The notes under the pieces are model-generated. The model was given only the letters and a program-made list of their open reading frames with translations, did no database searches and was not told the origin of the DNA. Positions 6,592-15,543 of a stretch of 27,394 nt of DNA are shown here, one piece after another. Position numbers and translations under genes: made by a program. Every line of letters starts with the position of its first letter. The first letter of the stretch is position 1. This DNA comes from Tyzzerella sp. UBA1042 (GTDB lineage Bacteria; Bacillota; Clostridia; Lachnospirales; Anaerotignaceae), in assembly GCA_002316675.1 (NCBI GenBank), contig DCDZ01000062.1, positions 14,081 to 41,474 on the forward strand. The letters run 5' to 3'.

Positions 6592-8319
6592 TTAAGGGTT
6601 CAGAGGACCGATATGCCAGTCATCCCAAACAGATCCTCTGATATTTAATGCGTCGGTTAGGTTTGCTGAAAGCATACCCATAGGGGTCCAACTATCAATT
6701 GCCCAAGTGTTCACTTCATAGCTGCCATTGGGAAACCACAAAGGTGAGAAGTGGGTTCTGTTTTTGTAGGTAGAGTAGTGATTTTTCTTAAATTCAAAGC
6801 TGCCATCGCCCATTCTTTCAAGCAATCTACAGTAGATCTTGTAGCCAAACTCTGGGAAATAGCTGACAGCATTTTGTGGCTTACTAACGGCAGAACTTTG
6901 GTTGGTACTGACACTTGCAGATACCTTTTGATTGATGCCATATCCGCTTTTCATGGTAGAGCCTGTGGCTGTTGGGTTTTTGCTGTCACAGGTAATATTC
7001 ATATTTGCAGAAAATGAAGCAGAATAGCGGTTCAAATCGAACTCCCACCATCCCTCATCTACCCAATTAGACACCCAATAACGACTTGTATGGGTTTTGC
7101 CGTCGCTGTCTGTCCAGCTATCTCTTTCCCAGTGACCACGATCCACCCAGTACTCTTGCCACCAAGGACGCCACACCGACCAATTTGCTCTTGTCTTTTC
7201 TGCCCTTTGTGGAACAGGTTCATGTCTGAAGCTATCGTTACGGTCATCGGCAACAGGGTTCGGCGGTGGGTTCTTATCAAGGTCAACAATCTTGCAGTTG
7301 ATAGTGGTCTTATCTGTACCACCGGGGCCACGAACAGAAACATTGATAACCATATCCTGCTCGGTATTTGGTGTAGTCCATTTTACCCAAGCAAGCTGGC
7401 TATCACCATCGGGGTAATAGACATTGCCCACATTGTAGGTTCTGCCGTCAATATAAAAGCTAACTGTTGTAGGATTATCGGGATCAGACTGCCCACCACT
7501 GACAGTTACTGCTGTGATGACCTCCGTGTTTACTCTGTACTCGTAATCATAGCTTGAAACATTTGGCTTTTCGGGCTGCTCTGTAAATCTGACAATACCA
7601 AGACCAAGAGAGGACTTGATATCTGCATTAGAAGCAGTTTTAGTGGTGCTGCCACTCCACGCAGGATAGCCGAGGTCAGATACTTCGAGAAACATGGCAA
7701 GCGGTAGATTCTTGTGTGTCAGTGATGCCATTCGTTTGCGAAGCAGACCACTGACTTGCTCATCATAGATAGCCGCTTCGGTTGCTGTTGTTAAAACCAT
7801 AACTCCCTCAAACTTATAAAAGGCAAAAGGCTCTATCAACAACTTGTATTTACCGCCGATGAGCACATCGTAGTCCATGCCAGTGTGATTGGCAATTAAT
7901 TTAATCGTATATTCAGAACAAAAATACTTCTTAATGGCATCTATATTATTACTGCCATTCGTACTTACAATCTTAGGCATAGCCTGAACAGGCTTAATGC
8001 AAGTATATCCGCCCTGTTGTGGAGAAAGTGCCTTGCCATTGCTGTACTGAATCTTGCTTACTTTGCCAAAGTTATAGATTGAAGAGCTTGGTGTTCGGTT
8101 ACTGATATCTATTGGGGTAGTAACTGCAGTGTGAGTATCTGATTTTACCACCGTTACTCTTACTCCTTCGTTGCCCGGTGACCACACATTGGTACTTGTT
8201 CCGTTTCCCATATCTCCACCGCCACCATCAATATTTCCATCTCCCACAGCAAAAGCAGGCATAGAAAAACTGCACACAATGGCAAGGGCTAAGCAGAGTG
8301 CTGTAATGATTTTTTTCAT
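6592..8319 (-). CDS. Large secreted protein with a Trp-rich segment, unknown function
   Basis: A 575-residue protein with a clear signal peptide (MKKIITALCLALAIVCSF, cleavage near AFA). I do not recognise a named domain. The middle part (about 260-350) looks like a beta-rich Ig-like domain. A segment at about 378-430 is dense in Trp and aromatic residues (WRPWWQEYW, SNWVDEGWWEF). The C-terminus ends in a series of short aromatic beta-like stretches. There are no later membrane spans and no sorting motif, so it is probably secreted or held by partners. AAAGGAG precedes the ATG. Lying between DUF6550 and DUF3852 in the pilus locus, it may be a cell-contact or pilus-associated protein (inference). 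Confidence 0.7.
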   Translation of the reverse strand: MKKIITALCLALAIVCSFSMPAFAVGDGNIDGGGGDMGNGTSTNVWSPGNEGVRVTVVKSDTHTAVTTPIDISNRTPSSSIYNFGKVSKIQYSNGKALSPQQGGYTCIKPVQAMPKIVSTNGSNNIDAIKKYFCSEYTIKLIANHTGMDYDVLIGGKYKLLIEPFAFYKFEGVMVLTTATEAAIYDEQVSGLLRKRMASLTHKNLPLAMFLEVSDLGYPAWSGSTTKTASNADIKSSLGLGIVRFTEQPEKPNVSSYDYEYRVNTEVITAVTVSGGQSDPDNPTTVSFYIDGRTYNVGNVYYPDGDSQLAWVKWTTPNTEQDMVINVSVRGPGGTDKTTINCKIVDLDKNPPPNPVADDRNDSFRHEPVPQRAEKTRANWSVWRPWWQEYWVDRGHWERDSWTDSDGKTHTSRYWVSNWVDEGWWEFDLNRYSASFSANMNITCDSKNPTATGSTMKSGYGINQKVSASVSTNQSSAVSKPQNAVSYFPEFGYKIYCRLLERMGDGSFEFKKNHYSTYKNRTHFSPLWFPNGSYEVNTWAIDSWTPMGMLSANLTDALNIRGSVWDDWHIGPLNP

Positions 8320-8342
8320 CTAATCTCCTTTCCGCAAAAGAA

Positions 8343-8370
8343 AAATGCACCGCTTAACTGCAGTGCATTT
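8343..8370. terminator. Hairpin, possible partial terminator inside the pilus locus
   Basis: AAATGCAC/GTGCATTT (8 bp) with a 12-nt loop, flanked by T-rich DNA on both strands. On the minus strand it follows the DUF6550 gene and precedes the secreted-protein gene, and may reduce expression of the two distal genes. Confidence 0.5.
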
Positions 8371-8387
8371 CATTTAGCTGTTAAGTT

Positions 8388-8921
8388 TTAATCCATAATT
8401 CCGACTTGTTTATTGATATCTCCATCACTATCGCCTTTAATGGTTTGGTTTTCTCCCATGTTTGGCACATTGTCGAAGCCCGGCAAGCCACCTGTTGGTT
8501 CGCTCGGCTGTTCCTTAGGCTGTTCCTGTGTCTGAGGAGGAGTTGGGTTTTCCTCGGTAGGCTTATCGACTTTCTCTCCGTTTGGCTTTTGATCGGGGTT
8601 CTTGAGTTCTTCCTCGGTGTAGGTTGGTTTTTGGGGAATGTCGGGTTGAATGGTTTGGTCGGTGCCCTTGTCATCGCCATTTGGATTTTCTGTATCCTTT
8701 GAAATTTCAATGTCGGGAACCTTAATGTCATTTTCTTTTTCTGTGGTATCGGGTGTTTCCACCACAACGCTTTGGGATTCACTGCTGCTGTTTGGAATGT
8801 TCACATCGTCAGTGGCAGGAGTTTTGAATGCTCCTGCAATAAGGATTACAAGCACTGCGCTGATGGCAAGACCGCCTACAATTACAAGGCTTCTCTTTGT
8901 TTTATCTGTCATATTCTTCAT
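8388..8921 (-). CDS. DUF6550 family membrane-anchored Pro/Glu/Thr-rich protein
   Basis: A 177-residue protein with a short basic N-terminus (MTDKTKRS), one membrane segment (about 10-30) and a long extracellular low-complexity region rich in Pro, Glu, Thr, Asn and Asp. It ends DGDINKQVGIMD. The N-terminal anchor and the C-terminal GDINKQVG fit DUF6550 as I recall it. The ATG at 8921 is chosen over one 33 nt upstream because AGGAGG lies 9 nt before it. The extended acidic region could span the cell wall. It sits between the pseudopilin genes and the secreted-protein gene. Confidence 0.72.
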   Translation of the reverse strand: MKNMTDKTKRSLVIVGGLAISAVLVILIAGAFKTPATDDVNIPNSSSESQSVVVETPDTTEKENDIKVPDIEISKDTENPNGDDKGTDQTIQPDIPQKPTYTEEELKNPDQKPNGEKVDKPTEENPTPPQTQEQPKEQPSEPTGGLPGFDNVPNMGENQTIKGDSDGDINKQVGIMD

Positions 8922-9009
8922 AAGGTTTTTCCTCCTGTATTTTTGTTGAGGCAAACACTACCACACAAAGCAAATAATAGCTACTGAAAGATGATAAGTT
9001 AAGGGAAAG

Positions 9010-9561
9010 TTAAAAGATAGGGGTATAACCGGCACTGTTTTTCACCTTAATTCTCATAGGAGGCAGTAGCTTTCCGCCAAAAGAAACAGGCACAGAAAGT
9101 TCTATGGAGCTATCAATCTTGAACCTGTTGCCCTCACGATCTGCCGAGGCAAGGGGTGCGTTTTCAATATCTACATCCAATCCCCATATCTTAAATTGGG
9201 ATTCGGTGGTATCGCTTGCTGATTTCACGTGATAACCGTTTTCCGCTGTAAGTCCGAGGATTGTATCCATTTTATCATAAATATCGCCATAGTCCAAGGA
9301 CTCCTCAAAGTCATCAGCCATTGGCTGATATCCTCCCGAATACCCCTCACGCACTCCATGATAAACATCGTCATAGTTTTCGGTGACTGTGGCAATGGCT
9401 GCATTTTGCAGAGCATCACGAACACCCTCGGCTACTATCATAAGACGGAAGTATTCGGAAATACCTGTAAAAAACATCACTAAAACAAGCGTAATGGCAA
9501 CGGCTAAAGGATAACCGTTGCCACGATTATTTTTTAGGGGTTTCAATAATTTTTGTATCAT
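9010..9561 (-). CDS. TadE/DUF4320-like pseudopilin (second copy)
   Basis: A 183-residue protein from the ATG at 9561, which overlaps the upstream stop as TAATG. It has a short basic leader (IQKLLKPLKNNRG), then NGYPLAVAI and one hydrophobic segment (about 17-40), then a soluble domain of about 140 residues. This is the layout of TadE-like minor pilins, which are cut after the Gly by a prepilin peptidase and join the pilus. Its leader is nearly the same as that of the gene upstream, so the two are paralogous at least at the N-terminus. At the +5 position it has Leu, not the acidic residue seen in its neighbour. A TTG start 9 nt upstream is possible. Confidence 0.75.
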   Translation of the reverse strand: MIQKLLKPLKNNRGNGYPLAVAITLVLVMFFTGISEYFRLMIVAEGVRDALQNAAIATVTENYDDVYHGVREGYSGGYQPMADDFEESLDYGDIYDKMDTILGLTAENGYHVKSASDTTESQFKIWGLDVDIENAPLASADREGNRFKIDSSIELSVPVSFGGKLLPPMRIKVKNSAGYTPIF

Positions 9562-9965
9562 TACTTCCAATACACCTCGCTTTTGCCCATAGCTTCACCA
9601 CGGAGTGTTACGGGGAATGAGCCAAAGTCACCGAATAAGCCAATATCCATGCGGTAGATCACTACCACAGTGATTTCCTCGTTAAGCTGTACTCTGCCTG
9701 TTCGTGACCAGTTAACATCGGGATTGATGCCTGTTTTGTCAATGAGAATTTCTTCTCGCCTTGAGGTTTCTGAGTCGACTCTGCCTGCAATCTCAGCTTC
9801 ACGCATAAGCTCAGTGGCAAAGGTATCCACCTTTTGCTTTGCAATATAGGCGGGAAATACCTTGACGGCAAGTGCCACCACGAGCATGGCACATAAGACA
9901 AGAACCACTACATCAATGTATCCCTCGCCACGATTGTTTTTTAATGGTCGCAGTAATTTCTGCAT
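9561..9965 (-). CDS. DUF4320 family TadE-like pseudopilin
   Basis: A 134-residue protein with leader MQKLLRPLKNNRG, then EGYIDVVVLV starting a hydrophobic stretch (about 18-38), and a soluble C-terminal domain ending GKSEVYWK. The sequence matches DUF4320 as I recall it. A Gly before the hydrophobic segment and an acidic residue at +5 (Asp) follow the class III prepilin pattern used by Tad/Flp systems. GGAGGTGG precedes the ATG. It is translationally linked to the second pseudopilin downstream and follows tadC-like by 11 nt. Probable role: minor pilin or assembly initiator. Confidence 0.8.
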   Translation of the reverse strand: MQKLLRPLKNNRGEGYIDVVVLVLCAMLVVALAVKVFPAYIAKQKVDTFATELMREAEIAGRVDSETSRREEILIDKTGINPDVNWSRTGRVQLNEEITVVVIYRMDIGLFGDFGSFPVTLRGEAMGKSEVYWK

Positions 9966-9976
9966 CTTGCCACCTC

Positions 9977-10849
9977 CTAAAACATTCCGCCGAGGGAGCG
10001 GATAATTTCAAAGATGATAACCATCATGTACATCATGAGGAAACACATCAGCATGAGAAAGCTGAACACTCTGATTTTCGGCGGTATCTTGAGTGCTTCA
10101 GCTTTTAACCTTTGCAGCTCCAGCTGCTTCATATCGTGGGAGAGCATTTGGAAGTACATTCCTCCGTCATCACCACGCAGTACACCGATTAAACCTCTTG
10201 TGATGTCGGACAGCATGGGTGAATTGAGCCTTGACTCAAATCTTGTGAGAGCTGCCTCATAGCTACTTGAACGCATATCGGCTGTTACAATATCAAGCTC
10301 CTTTGCAAATTCTTCACCGGCATTCTTTTTGTAGTGTTCAAGCATAGAGAGTACATCTCGGCTCGCCTTTAGTTCCTGTGTAATGGTGGCAACAAACCTC
10401 GGCAGTTCTATCTCAATCTTTTCTCGCTTTGCAGACAGCTTTTCATCTGCCTTATGAATTTCCTTGAAATACACAATCACAGATAAAAACACCACAATAG
10501 GTGCAAGGAGCGGAAACACCAAAAGACAAGGAATGACCACAAGGGCAATCATTCCCGATTTTAGAATTGCATAGGCTGTAAATTCCTCTGGAGTTTCCTT
10601 CATGCCTGCGGCAGATAGGGTGTGCTGCATACGGATTATTTTGTACTCATCCATAGACAAAAATTGAGCGAGCTTTATTGACCAAGCTGTAAGCAGAGCA
10701 TCAATGGACTTTGCTTTCTCTCCACTTTGCTTGGTGGCAGTGAGCATTGCTTTGCCTGTAGCAAGACTTGGGAGCTTCAGCACATCGGCAAGAATGAAAA
10801 ACACACCCAAACCCAAAAATGTACCAAAGAGTAAAATTAAAAATTGCAT
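9977..10849 (-). CDS. TadC-like inner-membrane platform protein (T2SSF family)
   Basis: A 290-residue membrane protein with an N-terminal membrane segment, a paired hydrophobic region near residues 92-125, a cytosolic helical domain (about 130-250) and a final membrane segment (about 262-285). This is the half-size T2SS F-domain layout of TadB/TadC proteins, which form the membrane base on which the pilus ATPase acts. It ends MMVIIFEIIRSLGGMF. GGAGGTG precedes the ATG. It follows the TadB-like gene by 13 nt, and the order ATPase, TadB, TadC is the usual tad order. Confidence 0.88.
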   Translation of the reverse strand: MQFLILLFGTFLGLGVFFILADVLKLPSLATGKAMLTATKQSGEKAKSIDALLTAWSIKLAQFLSMDEYKIIRMQHTLSAAGMKETPEEFTAYAILKSGMIALVVIPCLLVFPLLAPIVVFLSVIVYFKEIHKADEKLSAKREKIEIELPRFVATITQELKASRDVLSMLEHYKKNAGEEFAKELDIVTADMRSSSYEAALTRFESRLNSPMLSDITRGLIGVLRGDDGGMYFQMLSHDMKQLELQRLKAEALKIPPKIRVFSFLMLMCFLMMYMMVIIFEIIRSLGGMF

Positions 10850-10862
10850 TGTTTCACCTCCG

Positions 10863-11792
10863 TTAGCGTCTATATTCGATTGGCTGTGTCAGCTTTACCA
10901 CAAACGCCATTGATACAAACATAATTACAAAGCAAATGGCAAGAACAAGCTGCCCCGGTGCCGAGTGCATAAGGGTGTTGTACCAATCCTTATTTAAGAA
11001 ATACAGCAAGGGAATATTGCAGAGCATCAGCACCTGCATTGAGATAAATTCCTTTCGTGGACCGAACACCAAGTTTTCAAGCTCACCGTTTACCACACGC
11101 ATATCGGATAGCTTTGTCACAATAGGTGTCAGTGTGCTTTTCAGGCTTCTGTCCGACTGGCAGGCAATCATTGCATCGCACCATTCGTGGAATACCGCAT
11201 TGTCAATCTGTCCTCGCATAGACAAAAGAGCTGAAACGATGTCGGGGTCAATCATCTTGATGCGATAGGTAAATGCCTTAAAAACAGACAGCACAGGAGG
11301 GTTCAGATATCCGATGTTTTCCTCCACTGCCGTCACAATGTCCTCGTTTCTAAGGTAAGCGGTTGTAATGATGGACAGTGCTGTTTCCAGCTCTGCTGAA
11401 ATGTCTTTTTTGAAGTGGGATTGTGTGAGACGCACATACCAAAATGGCAGCAGCATAAAGCCAACTGCAAGGACAGGCACGGCAAAAAAGTTACCAAAGC
11501 CTATGGCAATTGCTGCACCCACAGCAAACAGTGCCAAGGACAACAAGCATATAAAGGGGAAACGCTTACTTCTGCCTGTCACCCTTAAAATCTCTTGCAC
11601 CTCGGTGATTTCTCTTTTGAGGAAACCAATCTTTTTTCGGTTGGTGCTTTCTTTGATTTCAGCCTTTAGGCTATTAGAACTCGTAAGCAGTCTTGCAAAG
11701 ATGCCGTCTGTGAATTCCGTAGGGGTTAGGGAGAGCAAAATAAAAAAGCCTGTGATCATACCCGCACAGGCAAAGAGTAACATTATATTCAA
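10863..11792 (-). CDS. TadB-like inner-membrane platform protein (T2SSF family)
   Basis: A 309-residue membrane protein with an N-terminal membrane segment, two more near residues 80-125, a cytosolic F-domain (about 128-255) and two C-terminal membrane segments, as in TadB. The start is taken as TTG at 11792, overlapping the ATPase stop (TTGA), with GAGGTG 8-9 nt upstream; an ATG three codons in is the alternative. It would pair with the TadC-like protein to form the platform of the type IVc pilus. Confidence 0.86.
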   Translation of the reverse strand: MNIMLLFACAGMITGFFILLSLTPTEFTDGIFARLLTSSNSLKAEIKESTNRKKIGFLKREITEVQEILRVTGRSKRFPFICLLSLALFAVGAAIAIGFGNFFAVPVLAVGFMLLPFWYVRLTQSHFKKDISAELETALSIITTAYLRNEDIVTAVEENIGYLNPPVLSVFKAFTYRIKMIDPDIVSALLSMRGQIDNAVFHEWCDAMIACQSDRSLKSTLTPIVTKLSDMRVVNGELENLVFGPRKEFISMQVLMLCNIPLLYFLNKDWYNTLMHSAPGQLVLAICFVIMFVSMAFVVKLTQPIEYRR

Positions 11793-13336
11793 GCTGTTTT
11801 CACCTCATCTTTCGCTTTTAAGGCTTCAATTTGTGCCAAAGGCATACCATTCTCCAATAGTCTTTTGGATAGGCTCTCGGAGATAGAGTTTGTTTGCTCA
11901 TGGTAGCCTTCAATGATAAATTTGCCGTCTACGATTCTGTTTTCAGTAATCACATACCTAAACAAGGTGTGATATACTCGCTCACCACTTGGAAATATTT
12001 CGCACTCCATAATCTCCATCATACGGCGTTGTTTGTTTTCAAGCTGCTTGCAGAACACAATGATTGGATATGCCTCGGTTACATACTGCATAAGGGTTTC
12101 ATCGCTCATATCCACAGCACGTTTGCAAAGAGATACCATTCGGCGGTAGGTGGCTTCACAGGAATTTGCGTGAATAGTTGTTAAAACAGCAATGCCTGTT
12201 CGAGCCATCTCTTGACCTGCGTTTGCCTCGGGTCCCCGCATCTCTCCAACTACGGCAATATCGGGGTTCATACGAAGTGCCATATCAAGCAGTTTGATTT
12301 GGTCGATACACTGACTTTGAATTTCGCTGTCCCTTGTGAGTGTATGGATTACTGAGTTTACCACCTTGCCGTCCCGATAGCGGACGAGGTCAAGCTCACG
12401 AGAGCCGTTTTCAATGGTGTAAATTCGCTTGTTGTCTGGAATGGTAGTCAAAAGCCAACCGAGGACAGTGGTTTTACCGCTTGAGGTTGCACCTGCAACA
12501 CATACTGAAATGCCATAGCGAATGAGGGCCGACAAAAAGTCAAGCATAGTGCCTGTTGCCGTTCCAGTGCTTACAAAATCCTCTTTTTTCATGCTCTGAG
12601 GATTTACAATACGAATAGAGGCGGCAATGCCCACATCTTCATCGACAATTGGGGTTTTCATAGCGGCAATACGAATGTTCTTAGAAAGATGTCCAAGAAC
12701 AACGGGGCTGGCATTGTCCAAAACCATACCCGACACATGAAGCATTCTTCGCACCACATTAATTGCGTGTTCAGGTGAGTCAAAGTGCTCATCTAACTTT
12801 ACATTTCTGCCATCGGAATACTGAACCTCAATGTCCTGCCAAGAGTTGATGTCGATTTCCTCAATACCCTTGCCGAAGATATATTTGGTCAAAAAACCAT
12901 ACTCCGCCATTTCGGTATAAAGAGCTTCAATAAGGTCAAGTCCATTCATACCCTTAACTGCAATTCGCTTTTCCATAATGAACTTAGAGATGTACCGCTT
13001 CATCTGCTCCTTGGCATCTTCAAGAGAATTGTCGGTGATAAGCTGGGCATAGTTTTCGGAGACGTACTCTTGAACCTCTTTCAGCACTGCGGAAAAGTCT
13101 TTACCCGCGGTTTCGGGTGCAAAAAAAATAGAGTGTGCGTTGTTTTTAACGCCCAGCTCTATCGGTACTGCATTTTTCTTTTCAGTTGTAAGAATGGTGT
13201 CTGCTCGCTTTTGCAGGGAGGTTTCTTGTTCTTCAAGGATAGTTTCCGCTTTAGCTAAGACTTCTTTGCTTGCCGTAGCTTCGGCGGTGTTATTTTTATA
13301 AAAGATGGAGTTTCCTCGCTTTTCGCCTAACTTCAT
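11789..13336 (-). CDS. CpaF/TadA-family pilus assembly ATPase
   Basis: A 515-residue secretion ATPase of the VirB11/PulE superfamily. Walker A is GATSSGKTT (282-290), the Walker B region is PDIAVVGEMR (358-367), and the His box is TTIHANS (386-392). The N-terminal 130 residues are the helical CpaF-type N-domain. ATP hydrolysis by this protein drives pilus extension and retraction in Tad systems. It overlaps the CpaE-like gene upstream as TAATG, with AAAGGAGGTG as ribosome site, and the TadB-like gene downstream by 4 nt. This is the clearest marker that the locus is Tad-like. VirB11 is a relative, but the flanking TadB, TadC and prepilin peptidase genes favour Tad. Confidence 0.93.
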   Translation of the reverse strand: MKLGEKRGNSIFYKNNTAEATASKEVLAKAETILEEQETSLQKRADTILTTEKKNAVPIELGVKNNAHSIFFAPETAGKDFSAVLKEVQEYVSENYAQLITDNSLEDAKEQMKRYISKFIMEKRIAVKGMNGLDLIEALYTEMAEYGFLTKYIFGKGIEEIDINSWQDIEVQYSDGRNVKLDEHFDSPEHAINVVRRMLHVSGMVLDNASPVVLGHLSKNIRIAAMKTPIVDEDVGIAASIRIVNPQSMKKEDFVSTGTATGTMLDFLSALIRYGISVCVAGATSSGKTTVLGWLLTTIPDNKRIYTIENGSRELDLVRYRDGKVVNSVIHTLTRDSEIQSQCIDQIKLLDMALRMNPDIAVVGEMRGPEANAGQEMARTGIAVLTTIHANSCEATYRRMVSLCKRAVDMSDETLMQYVTEAYPIIVFCKQLENKQRRMMEIMECEIFPSGERVYHTLFRYVITENRIVDGKFIIEGYHEQTNSISESLSKRLLENGMPLAQIEALKAKDEVKTA

Positions 13337-14142
13337 TATCCGAACACCTCCTTTGTGATTTTCTCAATCTCCTTACGGAAATCTCGGCTATCCTTCAACG
13401 TTAAATCCAAAAAAAGATTGCCCTCAAGATACTGCTGTTCCAGTTCCTCGGAATGAGGGAGCTGAAAGCTCAGACTTCCCATCGCACCACTCATGTGTTC
13501 AATACCGTGATTGCTCTTGATATTGGAGGCACATTTGTATTGCTTATCAAAGTCAAGCCCCGCACTTTGCAGGGTGGAAAGCTGACTGGAAAGGTAGCTG
13601 ATGGATTTGAGGTCACAGTTTGCAAGGCGAAGCACTGCATCACTTTCAAGAAGTGCTACGGCAGACAGCACATCATTGGCGATATAGCTGCCACAGTCAA
13701 TAATGACAAAGGGTGCAATCTTGCGAAGTGCTGAAATCAGCTCTCTTGCCTGTGTTTCCCCAAAAGGAGTGTAGCTGTATTCATTTTCGCCCTTTTGCAT
13801 TCCCAAAATAGTGAGGTAGTCCATCTTTTTGTGAGTAATCATGTGGTACTTTACCAACGATTCATTGACATGAGGTGCGGCTAAGATACTGCCCAACGAC
13901 CTTTCACATTCCAAGTCTGATGGCGGGCAAATGCAGGGAAGCATAGGTGAGGTCATATCGCAAAGTAAAAGCACTACATTTTTCTTTTTGTCTGCAAGGT
14001 ATTTTGCAATCTTGGTTGCTACTGTGGTTTTGCCACTGGCGGGACTGCCCCAAACAGCAAGAACTCCACCGTGGAGGACTTTCTCCTTTGGCAGCGCCGC
14101 TTTATCGATTTTACCGAATATGGAGTTTTTTTTGAAATTCAT
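13336..14142 (-). CDS. CpaE/TadZ-like P-loop ATPase
   Basis: A 268-residue protein with a Walker A at WGSPASGKTT (31-40) and a ParA/MinD-like core (VVLLLCD near 57-63, FVIIDCGS near 149-156). In Tad systems CpaE/TadZ proteins place the pilus machine at its cell position. It lacks the N-terminal receiver-like domain of proteobacterial CpaE and the strict ParA KGG signature, which is common in Gram-positive versions. The ATG overlaps the stop of the gene upstream (TAATG), and the downstream ATPase overlaps in the same way, so the three genes are translationally coupled. Confidence 0.8.
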   Translation of the reverse strand: MNFKKNSIFGKIDKAALPKEKVLHGGVLAVWGSPASGKTTVATKIAKYLADKKKNVVLLLCDMTSPMLPCICPPSDLECERSLGSILAAPHVNESLVKYHMITHKKMDYLTILGMQKGENEYSYTPFGETQARELISALRKIAPFVIIDCGSYIANDVLSAVALLESDAVLRLANCDLKSISYLSSQLSTLQSAGLDFDKQYKCASNIKSNHGIEHMSGAMGSLSFQLPHSEELEQQYLEGNLFLDLTLKDSRDFRKEIEKITKEVFG

Positions 14143-14960
14143 TATTCACCCTTGCTTTCTCCTGCGTCAGGATTCTTGTTTTCATTAGATTGTTCCAATG
14201 CTTGAGGCACAGCGTTTTCTACCAAATCGGGATGATGAATTTTATTAATGACTTTTTCCTGGATTGTGATAAATTCCTGTGCCTGTTTGTTGTCACCTCT
14301 AAAAACGAGGGAGAGATGACTCTTACCCTCGGCTTCAAGTTCAGCTAAGATATTACCCTGTTCGGGAGTGACAAGCAGTGTTACAGTAGAGGGCAGTTCT
14401 CGGTCATCTTCGGATTTTGTCTTTTCACCTGTGTTGGCATCATATCCGCTTGGTGCTGTGACAGAGATGACCTCAACATATTTAAGCTCGGGAGGAATGA
14501 CAGTCAAGCCTTGCTCTCTGAAATCGGGAGCAATTACCGACACAATATCCCCGGACTGCAGCTTGCCCGAAAGACCACCTGCAAAGGTTTTAAGGGTAAG
14601 TGAGATTGCCTGCTTGGTGCCGTCAAGGTTATATAGATAGGCATTTTCATAGGCGGGTGTTTTGGACACCTTGGCGTTTAGAATGTAGTCACCAACTGCA
14701 AAGTCAGCCGTTGCGAATGTGCCGATAACCGTTTCTTTGGTCTTGATGATGTTTTCGGGCAGGTTATAGCTACCGACTTCTACGGTCTGCACCATATCCT
14801 TGGTAATTTCATCACCCTGTTTGATTTCCTTTGCCACTCGCACAATCTCGGTTTTTTGGCTGATGCTTTGGTTAAAAAGCGGTGTAATGCCAAAGCAAAC
14901 CACAAGGGACAAAACAATGCAAAGAATACCGACAGTGGTTCTGTTTTTCAAAAATTTCAT
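14142..14960 (-). CDS. CpaB-like SAF-domain pilus assembly protein
   Basis: A 272-residue protein with an N-terminal membrane anchor (about 9-30), then a SAF domain (about 40-110; VAKEIKQGDEITKDMV is typical), a RcpC/CpaB-like beta domain (about 115-235) and a polar C-terminal tail. In proteobacteria CpaB/RcpC works with the outer-membrane secretin; with no outer membrane here it probably acts in the wall zone. AAGGAGG precedes the ATG. Neighbours on both sides are tad genes. Confidence 0.82.
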   Translation of the reverse strand: MKFLKNRTTVGILCIVLSLVVCFGITPLFNQSISQKTEIVRVAKEIKQGDEITKDMVQTVEVGSYNLPENIIKTKETVIGTFATADFAVGDYILNAKVSKTPAYENAYLYNLDGTKQAISLTLKTFAGGLSGKLQSGDIVSVIAPDFREQGLTVIPPELKYVEVISVTAPSGYDANTGEKTKSEDDRELPSTVTLLVTPEQGNILAELEAEGKSHLSLVFRGDNKQAQEFITIQEKVINKIHHPDLVENAVPQALEQSNENKNPDAGESKGE

Positions 14961-14974
14961 GGGTTAATTCCTCC

Positions 14975-15106
14975 TTAAAATGATGTAGATGTATAATTTC
15001 TTTTCATGCATTCAGCCACAATTTTCGGCACAAAGGCAAGTGCGGTGGCAATGGGAACGATGACACAAAGTGCCACAATGCTCTTTTTGTTTTTAAGCTT
15101 TTTCAT
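14975..15106 (-). CDS. 43-residue membrane microprotein of the pilus locus
   Basis: A very small protein with a Lys-rich start (MKKLKNKKS), one hydrophobic segment (about 10-30, IVALCVIVPIATALAF) and a basic C-terminal tail with one Cys. GGAGG lies 9 nt before the ATG, and this site overlaps the stop region of the prepilin peptidase gene 5 nt upstream. It fills the gap between the peptidase and CpaB-like genes. It matches no family I can name; a small assembly factor or a short pilin-like subunit are options. Confidence 0.6.
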   Translation of the reverse strand: MKKLKNKKSIVALCVIVPIATALAFVPKIVAECMKRNYTSTSF

Positions 15107-15111
15107 ACGAG

Positions 15112-15537
15112 TCAACCTCCGATTTCTATAAAGTAAGTGATTAAAAATCCAAGCCCAAAAAAGGGAGCAAGAGGCAGAGAGCAGTTCTCCACCTCTTGCT
15201 TTGTTTTGCGAAACAGCATAGCAAGCCAAACAAGACTCACTATGCCAAATCCGATGATGATGCCACAGGTTGTAGCGGTAAAGCCTATGACAATGCTGAC
15301 GGCCGCACAGAGCTTGATATCTCCTCCACCCAATTTGTCGGGAGCAATGTAGACTGCTGTCAGCCATAGGATGAGGGCAATGCCAAGCCCTAAGAGATTA
15401 ACAAGGTGAAAGTCTAAAAGGAACAAAAGAGAAATCCAAAGACACAGGACATCGGGGATTTCTCTTTTCTTGCAATCCATTATGGCGGCATAGGTTAAAA
15501 ATGCTGTGAGTAAAACAGCCTGGACAATTACATTCAT
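15112..15537 (-). CDS. Prepilin peptidase (A24 / TadV-CpaA family)
   Basis: A 141-residue integral membrane aspartic protease that removes prepilin leaders after a Gly. The two catalytic Asp are visible: D21 in MDCKKREIPD and D73 in the GGGD motif. The protein is almost all membrane segments and has no N-methylase domain, as in TadV/CpaA. Its likely substrates are encoded in the same locus (the DUF6133 and two DUF4320-like proteins). The ribosome site is weak and the start lies 6 nt after the SLH gene stop, so its translation probably depends on coupling. Confidence 0.9.
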   Translation of the reverse strand: MNVIVQAVLLTAFLTYAAIMDCKKREIPDVLCLWISLLFLLDFHLVNLLGLGIALILWLTAVYIAPDKLGGGDIKLCAAVSIVIGFTATTCGIIIGFGIVSLVWLAMLFRKTKQEVENCSLPLAPFFGLGFLITYFIEIGG

Positions 15538-15543
15538 AGGCTG

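Noticed and set aside
7090..7557. 155-codon plus-strand frame
   Set aside because: Antisense to the secreted Trp-rich protein, Cys-rich and biased as antisense frames are, with no ribosome site.
11368..11886. 172-codon plus-strand frame
   Set aside because: Antisense to the TadB-like gene and the end of the CpaF-like gene, both strongly supported.
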